Origin: Paracoccus gahaiensis
GTDB taxonomy: Bacteria; Pseudomonadota; Alphaproteobacteria; Rhodobacterales; Rhodobacteraceae
Direction of reading: 5' to 3'
Length of the DNA stretch: 64,000 nt
Assembly (NCBI RefSeq): GCF_005048225.1
Contig: NZ_SUNI01000003.1
Location: forward strand, 248,001 to 312,000
The translations under genes were made by a program, and so were the position numbers. The notes below the pieces were generated by a model that did not search any database, was not told the origin of the DNA, and worked only from the letters and a program-made list of their open reading frames with translations. Of this stretch, positions 46,064 to 54,306 are shown one piece after another (the first letter of the stretch is position 1; each line of letters starts with the position of its first letter).

Positions 46064-46397
46064 CCCCCATCTGCGTCTGCAGGAAGCGTTCGAAATCGTC
46101 CAGATCCACCGGGTCGAACTGCCCGAAGCCCTGCATCCAGACCGAGGCCGTCCGCATCCCTCCCGGGTCCAGCTTGCACCAGGTGATCCGCCCGCGCCGT
46201 TCCTGCCGGATCAGGCCGGCGGCTGCAAGCACGCCCAGATGTTTCGAGATGGCGGCCAGGCTGACCTCGAAAGGCTGGGCCACGTCGCTGACCGCCATGT
46301 CGTCCTCCAGCAGCATCGACAGCACCCGCCTGCGGGTGGGGTCGGCCAGGGCCGCAAAGATCAGATCCAGCCGGTCGGGCGGGGGCGGCAGGGTCAT
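46041..46397 (-). CDS. ArsR/SmtB-family transcriptional regulator
   Basis: A 118-residue winged-helix repressor. RLDLIFAALADPTRRRVLSMLLEDDMAVSDVAQPFEVSLAAISKHLGVLAAAGLIRQERRGRITWCKLDP covers the helix-turn-helix and wing. It has none of the metal-ligand Cys clusters of ArsR or SmtB, so a non-metal signal is likely. It is the first gene of an arsR-psuK-psuG operon. A perfect TCAACC-N4-GGTTGA palindrome lies 26 bases upstream, the sort of site used by this branch. Start at 46397, since upstream codons run through the operator. Confidence 0.85.
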   Translation of the reverse strand: MTLPPPPDRLDLIFAALADPTRRRVLSMLLEDDMAVSDVAQPFEVSLAAISKHLGVLAAAGLIRQERRGRITWCKLDPGGMRTASVWMQGFGQFDPVDLDDFERFLQTQMGDDDDQDA

Positions 46398-46423
46398 GGG
46401 GCGGGCCTTTGTGCGGGGAACGG

Positions 46424-46439
46424 TCAACCGGGCGGTTGA
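46424..46439. promoter_or_regulatory. ArsR-type operator of the psu operon
   Basis: TCAACC-GGGC-GGTTGA, perfect six-base arms. It lies upstream of arsR and about 100 bases before the atp promoter on the other strand. Probably autoregulatory. Confidence 0.55.
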
Positions 46440-46538
46440 ATGATGGCGCAGCCGAATGGCGAACGCAACTGGCACCGGGAAATGAGCGCGCCAGGAAAGT
46501 GCATGCCGATCAAGGGGTTGTTCCGGGGCTTGCATCGC

Positions 46539-46567
46539 TTGACTTGGGGGGCGCCAGCGCCTAGACA
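46539..46567 (+). promoter_or_regulatory. Sigma70-type promoter of the ATP synthase F0 operon
   Basis: TTGACT (46539-46544), exactly 17 bases, TAGACA (46562-46567), 28 bases before the atpI start. Confidence 0.6.
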
Positions 46568-46595
46568 CCGGCCAACGGCGTCGGGGGCGGAAAAC

Positions 46596-46943
46596 ATGGC
46601 CGATGAACCCCAGGACGCGCCGGACCGGGCCCAGGACGAGGCCCGACTGCGCGCACTGGAGGCCAAGCTGGCCGCCCTGACACCCAAGCCCAAGGGCCCC
46701 AGCCCGATGGGAAAGTACGAACAGGCCAATCTGGCCTGGCGCATGGTGATCGAGCTTGTGGCCGGATTGGGCCTGGGGTTCGTGATCGGTTACGGGCTGG
46801 ATTATCTGCTGGGCACCACGCCCCTGCTGATGGTCGTCTTCATTTTCCTCGGCCTCGCGGCCGGCATCAAGTCCTTGATGCGGACCGCGTCCGAGTTGGA
46901 CCGAAAATCCGGTGACAGACCGGAGAGTGACGAGAGGGATTGA
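46596..46943 (+). CDS. atpI: ATP synthase protein I
   Basis: A 115-residue small membrane protein that assists assembly of the F0 c-ring. A charged N-terminus ([14 protein letters not shown]) precedes two helices: [28 protein letters not shown] and [21 protein letters not shown], the AtpI/AtpZ pattern. The ATG at 46596 is chosen because the promoter lies just before it; the ORF to 46440 would cross that promoter. The stop overlaps the region of the atpB start. Confidence 0.88.
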   Translation: MADEPQDAPDRAQDEARLRALEAKLAALTPKPKGPSPMGKYEQANLAWRMVIELVAGLGLGFVIGYGLDYLLGTTPLLMVVFIFLGLAAGIKSLMRTASELDRKSGDRPESDERD

Positions 46944-46945
46944 CC

Positions 46946-47695
46946 TTGGCGACGGAAGCGACTGGCGGCGGCCTTGAATTCCACCCGATGGACCAGTTCG
47001 TGGTCCGGCCGCTGTTCGGTGACGGCGCGGTCGCCTGGTACACCCCGACCAACGTGACTCTGTGGCTGGCGCTGACTGCGCTCGCCGCGATCGCGCTTCT
47101 GGTCATGGGCACGCGGGGCCGGGCCATCGTCCCGAACCGCGCCCAGTCCGTGGCCGAGATGGCTTACGGCCTCGTCTACAAGATGATCGAGGACATCGCC
47201 GGCAAGGACGGGCTGCGCTATTTCCCCTACGTTCTGACGCTGTTCATGTTCGTCGTCTTCGCCAACCTGCTGGGCTTGGTGCCGATGGCCTTCACCGTCA
47301 CCTCGCATATCGCCGTCACCGGCGTTCTGGCGCTGGCGGTGTTCTTCGGGGTCACGATCATCGGCTTCGTCAAGAACGGCGCGCATTTCCTCGACCTGTT
47401 CTGGGTCCGCTCGGCCCCGCTGGCCGTGCGTCCGATCCTGGCCGTGATCGAGGTCATCAGCTACTTCGTGCGCCCCCTCAGCCTGTCCATTCGTCTGGCG
47501 GGCAACATGATCGCCGGTCACGCGGTCATCAAGGTTTTCGCGGGCTTCGCGGCCATCGCCGCCGTCGCCCCCATCGCCATCGTCGCGGTCATCGGGATGT
47601 ATGCCTTCGAGGTGCTCGTCGCCTTCGTGCAGGCCTATGTCTTCACCATCCTGACCTGCGTCTATCTCAAGGATGCGCTGCACCCGTCGCACTGA
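46946..47695 (+). CDS. atpB: ATP synthase F0 subunit a
   Basis: A 249-residue membrane subunit forming the proton half-channels. [14 protein letters not shown] starts the mature region. The essential Arg is in [21 protein letters not shown], and [18 protein letters not shown] ends the protein. Start: a TTG at 46946 with GAGAGGG seven bases upstream gives [12 protein letters not shown], matching relatives; the TTG at 46940 is too close to that SD. Use of TTG is notable. Second gene of the F0 operon; F1 genes are not in the window. Confidence 0.94.
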   Translation: MATEATGGGLEFHPMDQFVVRPLFGDGAVAWYTPTNVTLWLALTALAAIALLVMGTRGRAIVPNRAQSVAEMAYGLVYKMIEDIAGKDGLRYFPYVLTLFMFVVFANLLGLVPMAFTVTSHIAVTGVLALAVFFGVTIIGFVKNGAHFLDLFWVRSAPLAVRPILAVIEVISYFVRPLSLSIRLAGNMIAGHAVIKVFAGFAAIAAVAPIAIVAVIGMYAFEVLVAFVQAYVFTILTCVYLKDALHPSH

Positions 47696-47778
47696 CGGAC
47701 GCCGCCTTACCTGCGGTCCCGCCCGGCGGGCCTGCATCCCCCTCGATCGCCAAACTACCAATCGCAAGGAGACTAATT

Positions 47779-48015
47779 ATGACTGGTGATATCGCAGAAC
47801 TGGGCCAGTACATCGGCGTCGGCCTGACCGCGTTCGGCATGGGCTTTGCCGCTCTGGGCGTGGGCAACGTGGCCGGGAACTTCCTGGCAGGCGCGCTGCG
47901 CAACCCGTCGGCCGCCGCCGGCCAGACCGCCACGCTGTTCATCGGCATGGCCTTCGCCGAAGCCCTGGGGATCTTCTCGTTCCTCGTCGCGCTTCTGCTG
48001 ATGTTTGCGGTCTGA
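47779..48015 (+). CDS. atpE: ATP synthase F0 subunit c
   Basis: A 78-residue hairpin protein of the rotor ring. Helix 1 is [25 protein letters not shown], the polar loop [12 protein letters not shown], and helix 2 [27 protein letters not shown], with the proton-carrying Glu in FAEALG. AAGGAG precedes the ATG. The 83-base gap before it and the hairpin behind it may support its higher expression. Confidence 0.97.
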   Translation: MTGDIAELGQYIGVGLTAFGMGFAALGVGNVAGNFLAGALRNPSAAAGQTATLFIGMAFAEALGIFSFLVALLLMFAV

Positions 48016-48035
48016 TCCATCGCCATCCTTGCGGC

Positions 48036-48061
48036 GGGGTGGGGGGCTGACCCCCCGCCCC
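48036..48061 (+). terminator. GC hairpin between atpE and b'
   Basis: GGGGTGGGGGG-CTGA-CCCCCCGCCCC: 10 of 11 positions pair. Inside the operon and without a T tract, it is more likely a 3' stabiliser or partial terminator for the abundant atpE message than a full stop. Similar to the hairpin part of the dispersed repeats, but the GGATATTT core is absent. Confidence 0.5.
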
Positions 48062-48091
48062 TTCGTTCGTTCAAAGGCCATGGGGTAGGAT

Positions 48092-48733
48092 ATGTTCAGC
48101 CTGTTGCAAGAGGCCGCCACCACTGCGGTCGGACAATCTGACGGAGCGGTCGTCGTCGACGACACCGCGACGAGCAACGTCGTGGTCACCGGGACCGAGG
48201 GCGTGCGCCCCGGCGTGGGCCAGGACGTCGAGGCTGTGGGACTTCCGCAGCTGGACATGACCACCTTCGGCAACCAGATCTTCTGGTTGATCGTGACGCT
48301 GGTGGTCCTGTATCTGGTGCTGTCGCGCGTGGCTCTGCCGCGCATCGCGGCGGTGCTGTCGGACCGCCAGGGCGCCGTCACCGGCGATCTGATGGCCGCC
48401 GAGGAATTCAAGATGAAGGCCCGCGAGGCCGAGGCCGCCTATGACAAGGCGCTGGCCGATGCCCGCACCGAGGCCCAGGCCATCGTCGCGCAGAACCGCG
48501 CCACGATCCAGGGCCAGCTGGATGCCGCAATCGCCAAGGCCGATGCCGAAATCGCCGCCCGCACGGCGGAATCCGAGACGCGCATCCGCGAGATCCGTGT
48601 GTCGGCCGATGCCAGCGCGCGCGAGGTTGCCCGCGACGTCACCGCCGAACTGGTCCGCAGCTTCGGCGGGCAGGCGGACGAGGCGACCATCTCGTCAGCC
48701 CTCGACGGGCGCATGAAAGGGGCCGTGCAATGA
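48092..48733 (+). CDS. atpF': ATP synthase F0 subunit b'
   Basis: A 213-residue peripheral-stalk subunit. An N-terminal extension of about 60 residues precedes one membrane helix (GNQIFWLIVTLVVLYLVLSRVALPRI), followed by a long Ala/Glu/Lys-rich helix (VLSDRQGAVTGDLMAAEEFKMKAREAEAAYDKALADAR) that makes the stator dimer with b. Photosynthetic and alphaproteobacterial operons carry both b' and b. It overlaps atpF by ATGA. Confidence 0.92.
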   Translation: MFSLLQEAATTAVGQSDGAVVVDDTATSNVVVTGTEGVRPGVGQDVEAVGLPQLDMTTFGNQIFWLIVTLVVLYLVLSRVALPRIAAVLSDRQGAVTGDLMAAEEFKMKAREAEAAYDKALADARTEAQAIVAQNRATIQGQLDAAIAKADAEIAARTAESETRIREIRVSADASAREVARDVTAELVRSFGGQADEATISSALDGRMKGAVQ

Positions 48734-49299
48734 CCCGCATGATCGCCATCCTGACCGCCTCGGTTCTGGCGGCGGGCCCCGCCGCTGCGGCACCCGGGGA
48801 TTACGGCTTCTTCTCGCTGCGCAACACGGACTTCATCGTGCTGCTGGCCTTCATCGGCTTCATCGCCGTGCTGCTGTACTTCAAGGTTCCGGCGATGGTC
48901 GCGGGCCTGTTGGACAAGCGCGCCGACGGCATCCGCAAGGATCTGGACGAGGCCCGTCGCCTGCGCGAGGAGGCGCAGGAGATCTATGCCAGCTACGAGC
49001 GCCGCCAGCGCGAGGTGAAGACCCAGGCCGACCAGATCGTGGCCAATGCCAAGCGCGAGGCCGAGGCGCAGGCCGCCAAGGCCCAGGCCGATCTGGCCCG
49101 CTCGATCGAGCGTCGCCTGCAGGGCGCGCAGGACCAGATCGCCAGCGCGGAAAGCGAGGCGGTGCGGGCCGTTCGCGACAGCGCGGTGCAGGCCGCGATG
49201 GCGGCCGCGACCCAGATCCTGATGCAGCAGGTCGGCAGCGGCAAGCGCTCGGCCGGGATCGACGACGCCATCGAAGATGTGGCGCGTCGGCTGAACTGA
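48730..49299 (+). CDS. atpF: ATP synthase F0 subunit b
   Basis: A 189-residue stator subunit. It begins with a signal-like stretch (AILTASVLAAGPAAAAPG), then a membrane helix (DFIVLLAFIGFIAVLLYFKV) and a long coiled-coil helix (KRADGIRKDLDEARRLREEAQEIYASYERRQREVKTQ) reaching F1. The start overlaps the b' stop. It is the last gene of the operon, with a terminator 22 bases on. Confidence 0.93.
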   Translation: MTRMIAILTASVLAAGPAAAAPGDYGFFSLRNTDFIVLLAFIGFIAVLLYFKVPAMVAGLLDKRADGIRKDLDEARRLREEAQEIYASYERRQREVKTQADQIVANAKREAEAQAAKAQADLARSIERRLQGAQDQIASAESEAVRAVRDSAVQAAMAAATQILMQQVGSGKRSAGIDDAIEDVARRLN

Positions 49300-49320
49300 C
49301 AGTCAACGGACAGTGACGAC

Positions 49321-49356
49321 AAAAAGGCCCCCGGTGCAGATGCGCCGGGGGCCTTT
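49321..49356. terminator. Bidirectional terminator after atpF
   Basis: AAAGGCCCCCGG...CCGGGGGCCTTT around a 10-base loop, flanked by A5 and T3. Ends the atp operon and, in reverse, the FadR-type gene. Confidence 0.8.
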
Positions 49357-49377
49357 CGCGTTCACGGCTCAGGGCAG

Positions 49378-50199
49378 TCACGGCTCGGCGCGGTTGCGCA
49401 GGCGCAGGCGCGCGACGGCAGCATGGTCGTCGGCCCGGCGCTGCGCGATCAGCGTGCGGGCCACCAGATCCAAGTGATCCTCCAACGCGGCGCGGGCGGC
49501 GGCGCCGTCGCGCATCTGCAGCGCGTCATTGATGGCGATGTGCTGGTCCAGGATGCGGTCGCGCAGCTCGGGGCTGGCGAAGATCCGGGGGCGGTTGAAC
49601 AGCATCCCCTGCCGCAGCAGATCTTGCAGCGCGCGCATCATGTGCAGCGCCATGACATTATGGCTGGCCTCGACGATGGCCATGTGGAAATCGGCGTCCA
49701 GCTCGGCCTCGATCTGGGGATCGGGGCTGACATGGGCATGGCGCATCGACTGCACGATCCGGTCCAGCACCTGCAGGTCCGTCTCGCCCGCCGCCAGCGC
49801 TGCCCGTTCGGCGGCCAGACCCTCCAGATCCTTGCGGAAGGTCAGGTAATCGTCCGCCGCCTGCGGATGGCGCGAGATCAGCCGCACCAGCGCGGGCGAA
49901 AAGGCGCTGCCCAGCACCTGCGCCACGAAGACACCGTCGCCGGGGCGGGTGACCAGCAGCCCGTCCGCCTGCATCGCCGCCAGCGCCTCGCGCAGCGAGG
50001 GGCGGCTGACGCCCATCCGACCCGCCAGATCGCGCTCTCCGGGCAGGCGTTCGCCGGGGCGCAGGACGCCCTGCAGGATCAGCGCCTCGATCTGCGCCAC
50101 GACCGCATCCGCAAGACGGGTCGGGTCGATCGGCTGGAAGGGCGTGTCGGGGATGGGGGGAGCGGGCATAAGGGGGTCCGGGTTGTCTGGGAGCGTCAT
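49378..50199 (-). CDS. FadR/GntR-family regulator with FCD domain
   Basis: A 273-residue regulator. The winged helix spans about residues 28-95: LADAVVAQIEALILQGVLRPGERLPGERDLAGRMGVSRPSLREALAAMQADGLLVTRPGDGVFV. The all-helical FCD effector domain follows, with metal-ligand-like Asp/His residues in LDADFHMAIVEASHN and ILDQHIAINDAL. It resembles PdhR/LldR-type repressors of carboxylate metabolism. The ATG at 50169 is an alternative start. It stands alone, so its target is not evident. Confidence 0.88.
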   Translation of the reverse strand: MTLPDNPDPLMPAPPIPDTPFQPIDPTRLADAVVAQIEALILQGVLRPGERLPGERDLAGRMGVSRPSLREALAAMQADGLLVTRPGDGVFVAQVLGSAFSPALVRLISRHPQAADDYLTFRKDLEGLAAERAALAAGETDLQVLDRIVQSMRHAHVSPDPQIEAELDADFHMAIVEASHNVMALHMMRALQDLLRQGMLFNRPRIFASPELRDRILDQHIAINDALQMRDGAAARAALEDHLDLVARTLIAQRRADDHAAVARLRLRNRAEP

Positions 50200-50271
50200 C
50201 CTAAGCCCGGACGGGCCCGAATCAAAGAGGCCGGGCGCAGGACCCGGCCCCCTGGTCGTCGGTTGCGGCGC

Positions 50272-50943
50272 TTATTGCGTCGGGCGGATGATGATGTCCA
50301 CGCGGCGGTTCTGCGCGCGTCCGCTCTCCGTCGCGTTCGAGGCGACGGGCTGGGTCAGCCCGCGGCCCACCGCGACCAGACGGTTCTGCGCAACGCCTGC
50401 TGCGGCCAGGATGCCCGCCACGGACTGGGCGCGGCGCTGCGACAGGTCCAGGTTATAGGCGGCGCTGCCGGTGTTGTCGGTATGCCCCAGAACCTCGACC
50501 CGGCTGTCGGGATACTGGTTGAGGTTGCGCGCGACGGCATAGAGATCCGTCTGCGCCGGCCCCGACACGGCGGCCGAGTCGGTGGCGAAGAGGATGCCCT
50601 CGGGCAGGGTGACCTGCAGGTAGCTGCCGTGGTTCACGATCTGCACGTTGGGGTTGCTGATCGACTGCTCCAGGGCGGCGGCCTGACGGTCCAGGATATT
50701 GCCGGCGATGGCGCCCGCCGCCGCGCCCACGATGGCGCCGCGCGCCGCATCCCGGCTGCGCCCGCTGCCGTCGGAATCGCGCGTGCCGCCATAAAGCGCG
50801 CCCACGGCGGCCCCGGCCAGGGCGCCCTGCTGGGTGCGGCTGAGGCCGGTGGCCCCGGTTCCGGTATTGGTCATCGCCGGGGCGCAGGCGCCCAGGATCA
50901 GCAGACCGGAGGCGGCAAGAAGGCTGGTGGTGCGGAGTGTCAT
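50272..50943 (-). CDS. OmpA-family lipoprotein (YiaD-like)
   Basis: A 223-residue envelope protein. The lipobox LLILGAC puts the lipidated Cys at residue 20. A glycine-zipper region follows (QGALAGAAVGALYGG, GAIVGAAAGAIAGNIL). The C-terminal OmpA domain (about 115-223) contains VEVLGHTDNTGSAAYNLDLSQRRAQSV and ESGRAQNRRVDIII, which bind peptidoglycan. It links outer membrane and wall; the exact role is not known. Confidence 0.9.
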   Translation of the reverse strand: MTLRTTSLLAASGLLILGACAPAMTNTGTGATGLSRTQQGALAGAAVGALYGGTRDSDGSGRSRDAARGAIVGAAAGAIAGNILDRQAAALEQSISNPNVQIVNHGSYLQVTLPEGILFATDSAAVSGPAQTDLYAVARNLNQYPDSRVEVLGHTDNTGSAAYNLDLSQRRAQSVAGILAAAGVAQNRLVAVGRGLTQPVASNATESGRAQNRRVDIIIRPTQ

Positions 50944-51176
50944 CGGGCTCCCTTTCCTTTGGATCCGGGCAGGCGATCCCTCGCCGCGCCCGCGTGGTCA
51001 TGGCACCCGGTGCCGGATCTGGTCCGATTCCCGAAAGGCGCCCTTGATGCGTGGCAAGCTGTCGCAGATCGGCGCCAAAGGGAAGACACGCTTTCGTAAA
51101 GGTTGCGGGATGGGCGGCCCGAACCCGTCACCGGGCGGGCGCTTGCAAAGTATCGCCCGGGCGGTCAAAAGCGGGC

Positions 51177-51839
51177 ATGGCCCTTCCGAAACGCCCGCCC
51201 CCCGCGCTGCCCTTCGGCCCCCAGGTCGCGATCTTCGCGCGGCTGGCCGAGGCGAACCCGGCCCCCGAGACCGAGCTGCAATTCGTCAACCCCTTCACGC
51301 TTGTCGTGGCGGTGGCCCTGTCCGCGCAGGCGACCGATGTCGGCGTGAACCGCGCCACCCGCGACCTGTTCGCCCGCGCCGACACGCCCGCCAGGATGCT
51401 GGAGCTGGGCGTCGAGGGCGTGACCGAGCATATCCGCACCATCGGCCTCTTCCGGCAGAAGGCCAAGAATGTCATCGCCCTGTCGCGCATCCTGGTCGAG
51501 GAATATGACGGCGTGGTGCCCGACAGCCGGGCGGCGCTGATGCGCTTGCCCGGCGTCGGTCGCAAGACGGCCAACGTGGTCCTGTCCTGCGCCTTCGGCC
51601 ATCCCGCGCAGGCGGTCGACACCCATATCTTCCGCGTCGGCAACCGCACCCGCATCGCGCCGGGCCGCGACGTGGACGAGGTCGAGCGCGCGATCGAGGA
51701 CAATGTTCCCGCCCGCTTCCAGACCCATGCGCATCACTGGCTGATCCTGCATGGCCGCTATATCTGCCAGGCGCGCAAGCCCCGCTGCGGGGTCTGCCCG
51801 ATCCACGACCTGTGCCCCTATGAGGAGAAGACCGCGTGA
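51177..51839 (+). CDS. nth: Endonuclease III
   Basis: A 220-residue base-excision-repair glycosylase/AP lyase for oxidised pyrimidines. The helix-hairpin-helix LPGVGRKTANVVLSCAF contains the catalytic Lys, and VDTHIFRVGNR the catalytic Asp. The four cysteines of the [4Fe-4S] cluster follow the pattern C-X6-C-X2-C-X5-C in CQARKPRCGVCPIHDLC. Start at 51177 (MALPKRPPP). The stop overlaps the GTG of the next gene. Confidence 0.96.
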   Translation: MALPKRPPPALPFGPQVAIFARLAEANPAPETELQFVNPFTLVVAVALSAQATDVGVNRATRDLFARADTPARMLELGVEGVTEHIRTIGLFRQKAKNVIALSRILVEEYDGVVPDSRAALMRLPGVGRKTANVVLSCAFGHPAQAVDTHIFRVGNRTRIAPGRDVDEVERAIEDNVPARFQTHAHHWLILHGRYICQARKPRCGVCPIHDLCPYEEKTA

Positions 51840-52864
51840 CATCATCCCAAGATCCGGGCCCCTATGTGGTGGGCATCGGCAATGCCGTCATGGACATCAT
51901 CGCGCCGACAGAGGAGGCGCGTCTGGCCCAGCTGGGCATCACCAAGGGGATCATGCAGCTGGTCGACCGGGGGCGGTCGGAATATCTGATGGCTGCGCAG
52001 GCCGACGACCATTCGGCGCGCCGCGATCAGGCGCGCATGGTCGCGGGCGGCAGCGTGGCGAACACGCTGGCCGGCATCGGCGGCTTGGGCCTGCGCACCG
52101 CCTTCATCGGCTGCGTGGCCGATGACGAGATCGGGCGGCTCTATGCCGGGCAGACCGAGGGGGCGGGGACGCGCTTCGTGAACGCGCCCGTGGCGGGGTC
52201 GGACCTGCCGAGCTCGCGCACGATCATCTTCGTGACCCCGGATGGCGAGCGGTCGATGAACACCTATCTGGGCATCTCGGCCGAACTCGGCCCCGAGGAT
52301 GTCGCCCCGCAGGTCTTCGACGGCGCGGGCTGGCTGTTTCTCGAGGGCTATCTGTTCGACAAGCCCAAGGGCAAGGCCGCTTTCCTGAAGGCCACCGATG
52401 AGATCCACCGCGCGGGCGGGCAGGCGGGCATCGCGCTGTCCGACCCGTTCTGCGTCGACCGCCACCGCGACGACTTCCGCCAGCTGGTCGCGGGCCGGAT
52501 GGATTACGTGATCGGCAATGTCCATGAATGGCAGGCGCTGTATCAGGTCGAGGATCTGGAGGAGGCGCTGCGCCTGGCCGTGGCCGATTGCGGCACGGTC
52601 GTCTGCACCCGCTCGGGCGAGGATGCGATCCTGATCCGCGACGGCGAGCGGGTCACCGCGCCGGTGCACCGGGTGGTGCCGGTCGATGCGACCGGGGCGG
52701 GCGACCAGTTCGCCGCCGGGCTGATCTTCGGCCTGGCGACGGGCGTGCCGCTGCAGGTTGCCGGGCGCATGGGCTGCATCGCGGCGGCCGAGGTGATCGG
52801 GCATGTGGGCCCCCGCCCCGAGGCTGACATCCGGGCGCTGTTCCGGGCCGAGCGGCTGGTCTGA
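51836..52864 (+). CDS. Adenosine kinase-like PfkB-family sugar kinase
   Basis: A 342-residue ribokinase-fold protein. YVVGIGNAVMDIIAPTEEARL, GGSVANTLAGIGGLGLRTAFIG, and the C-terminal VDATGAGDQFAAGLIFGLATG (catalytic Asp, anion hole) define the family; the GNAVMDI start resembles proteins annotated as adenosine kinase in this order. Substrate specificity is inferred. It begins at a GTG (51836) overlapping the nth stop as GTGA. Repeat copy D follows its stop. Confidence 0.88.
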   Translation: MTSSQDPGPYVVGIGNAVMDIIAPTEEARLAQLGITKGIMQLVDRGRSEYLMAAQADDHSARRDQARMVAGGSVANTLAGIGGLGLRTAFIGCVADDEIGRLYAGQTEGAGTRFVNAPVAGSDLPSSRTIIFVTPDGERSMNTYLGISAELGPEDVAPQVFDGAGWLFLEGYLFDKPKGKAAFLKATDEIHRAGGQAGIALSDPFCVDRHRDDFRQLVAGRMDYVIGNVHEWQALYQVEDLEEALRLAVADCGTVVCTRSGEDAILIRDGERVTAPVHRVVPVDATGAGDQFAAGLIFGLATGVPLQVAGRMGCIAAAEVIGHVGPRPEADIRALFRAERLV

Positions 52865-52869
52865 GGTCT

Positions 52870-52942
52870 TGCGTCCCGCGACCGCCGGGGGCGCTTCGCC
52901 CCCCGGACCCCCAGAGGATATTTCTGCCAAGATGAAAGGGCG
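52870..52942 (+). repeat. Dispersed intergenic repeat, copy D
   Basis: Six bases after the kinase stop: TGCGTCCCGCGA, hairpin CCGGGGGCG...CGCCCCCCGG (52885-52906, one bulge), CCCCCAGAGGATATTTCTGC, then CAAGATGAAAGGGC. Left end as in copy C, right end as in copy A. Confidence 0.75.
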
Positions 52943-53037
52943 GGGCAGCGCGCATGACCGGTGCGTCGCGGTTTCGTGACGTTGCGCGGCAGGGGGTGCG
53001 CGTGTATGACGGCGCAAATTATGGGCAGGTGAGGAAA

Positions 53038-54306
53038 ATGCCGATGCGCAGGGTAGTTGTCACCGGATTGGGCATGGTCACGCCACTGGCCTCGGGCGTC
53101 GAGGCGACGTGGGAGCGGTTGCTGGCCGGGCGGTCCGGTGCCGGGCCGATCACGCGCTTCGATGCCAAGGATGTGGTCACCACCTATGCCTGCGAGATCC
53201 CGCGTGGCGACGGCACCGCGGGGACCTTCAATCCCGACGACTGGATGGCGCCCAAGGACCAGCGCAAGGTGGACGACTTCATCCTCTATGGGGTGGCGGC
53301 GGCGCATCAGGCGGTGCTGGATGCGGGCTGGCAGCCCGAGGACGAGGAGAGCCGGCTGCGCACCGGCGTGATGATCGGATCGGGGATCGGCGGGCTGTCC
53401 TCGATCGCGGAAACCGCCGTGCTGATCAAGGAGCGGGGGCCCAAGCGGGTCTCGCCCTTCTTCATTCCCGGCGCGTTGATCAACCTGATCTCGGGCCAGG
53501 TGTCGATCCGCTACGGCTTCAAGGGGCCGAACCATGCGGTGGTGACGGCCTGTTCGACGGGGGCCCATGCGATCGGGGACGCAGCGCGGATGATCCGCTA
53601 TGGCGATGCCGACGTGATGATCGCGGGTGGGGCGGAAAGCCCGATCAGCGAGATCGGCATCGCGGGGTTCAACGCCTGCAAGGCCCTGTCCACCAAGCGC
53701 GCGGATGATCCTCAGGCGGCCAGCCGCCCCTATGACGCCGATCGCGATGGCTTCGTGATGGGCGAGGGGGCGGGCGTCGTCGTGCTGGAAGAATATGAGC
53801 ACGCCACGGCCCGCGGCGCGAAGATCTATGCCGAGGTGCTGGGCTATGGCATGTCGGGCGACGCCTATCACATCACCGCGCCGAGCGAGGATGGCGATGG
53901 CGGATACCGGGCGATGGAGGCCGCCCTGCGCAGCGCCGGGCTGACCCCGGACCGGATCGACTATATCAACGCGCATGGGACCAGCACCATGGCCGACACG
54001 ATCGAGCTGGGCGCGGTCGAGCGCCTGCTGGGCGATCACGCGCCGAACGCGGTGATGTCGTCGACGAAATCCAGCATCGGGCATCTGCTGGGGGCGGCCG
54101 GCGCGGTCGAGGCGATCTTCTGCATCCTGGCGATCCGCGACCAGATCTGCCCGCCGACGATCAACCTGGACAATCCCGCCGTCACGCCCAGGCTGGATCT
54201 GGCCGCGAATGCCGCCGTGCGGCGCCGCGTCGACATCGCGCTGTCCAACAGCTTCGGCTTTGGCGGCACAAATGCCAGCCTGGTTCTGGGGAAGGTCGCG
54301 GGATGA
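53038..54306 (+). CDS. fabF: 3-oxoacyl-[acyl-carrier-protein] synthase II
   Basis: A 422-residue condensing enzyme of type II fatty-acid synthesis. The Cys-His-His triad is present: nucleophile Cys172 in AVVTACSTGAHAIG, then NAHGTSTMADTIE and STKSSIGHLLGAAGAVEAIF. NSFGFGGTNASLV closes the fold. The ATG at 53038 has GAGG at good spacing; MRRVVV at 53044 is a near alternative. It shares ATGA with mltG, a conserved pair in this order. acpP is not adjacent. Confidence 0.95.
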   Translation: MPMRRVVVTGLGMVTPLASGVEATWERLLAGRSGAGPITRFDAKDVVTTYACEIPRGDGTAGTFNPDDWMAPKDQRKVDDFILYGVAAAHQAVLDAGWQPEDEESRLRTGVMIGSGIGGLSSIAETAVLIKERGPKRVSPFFIPGALINLISGQVSIRYGFKGPNHAVVTACSTGAHAIGDAARMIRYGDADVMIAGGAESPISEIGIAGFNACKALSTKRADDPQAASRPYDADRDGFVMGEGAGVVVLEEYEHATARGAKIYAEVLGYGMSGDAYHITAPSEDGDGGYRAMEAALRSAGLTPDRIDYINAHGTSTMADTIELGAVERLLGDHAPNAVMSSTKSSIGHLLGAAGAVEAIFCILAIRDQICPPTINLDNPAVTPRLDLAANAAVRRRVDIALSNSFGFGGTNASLVLGKVAG

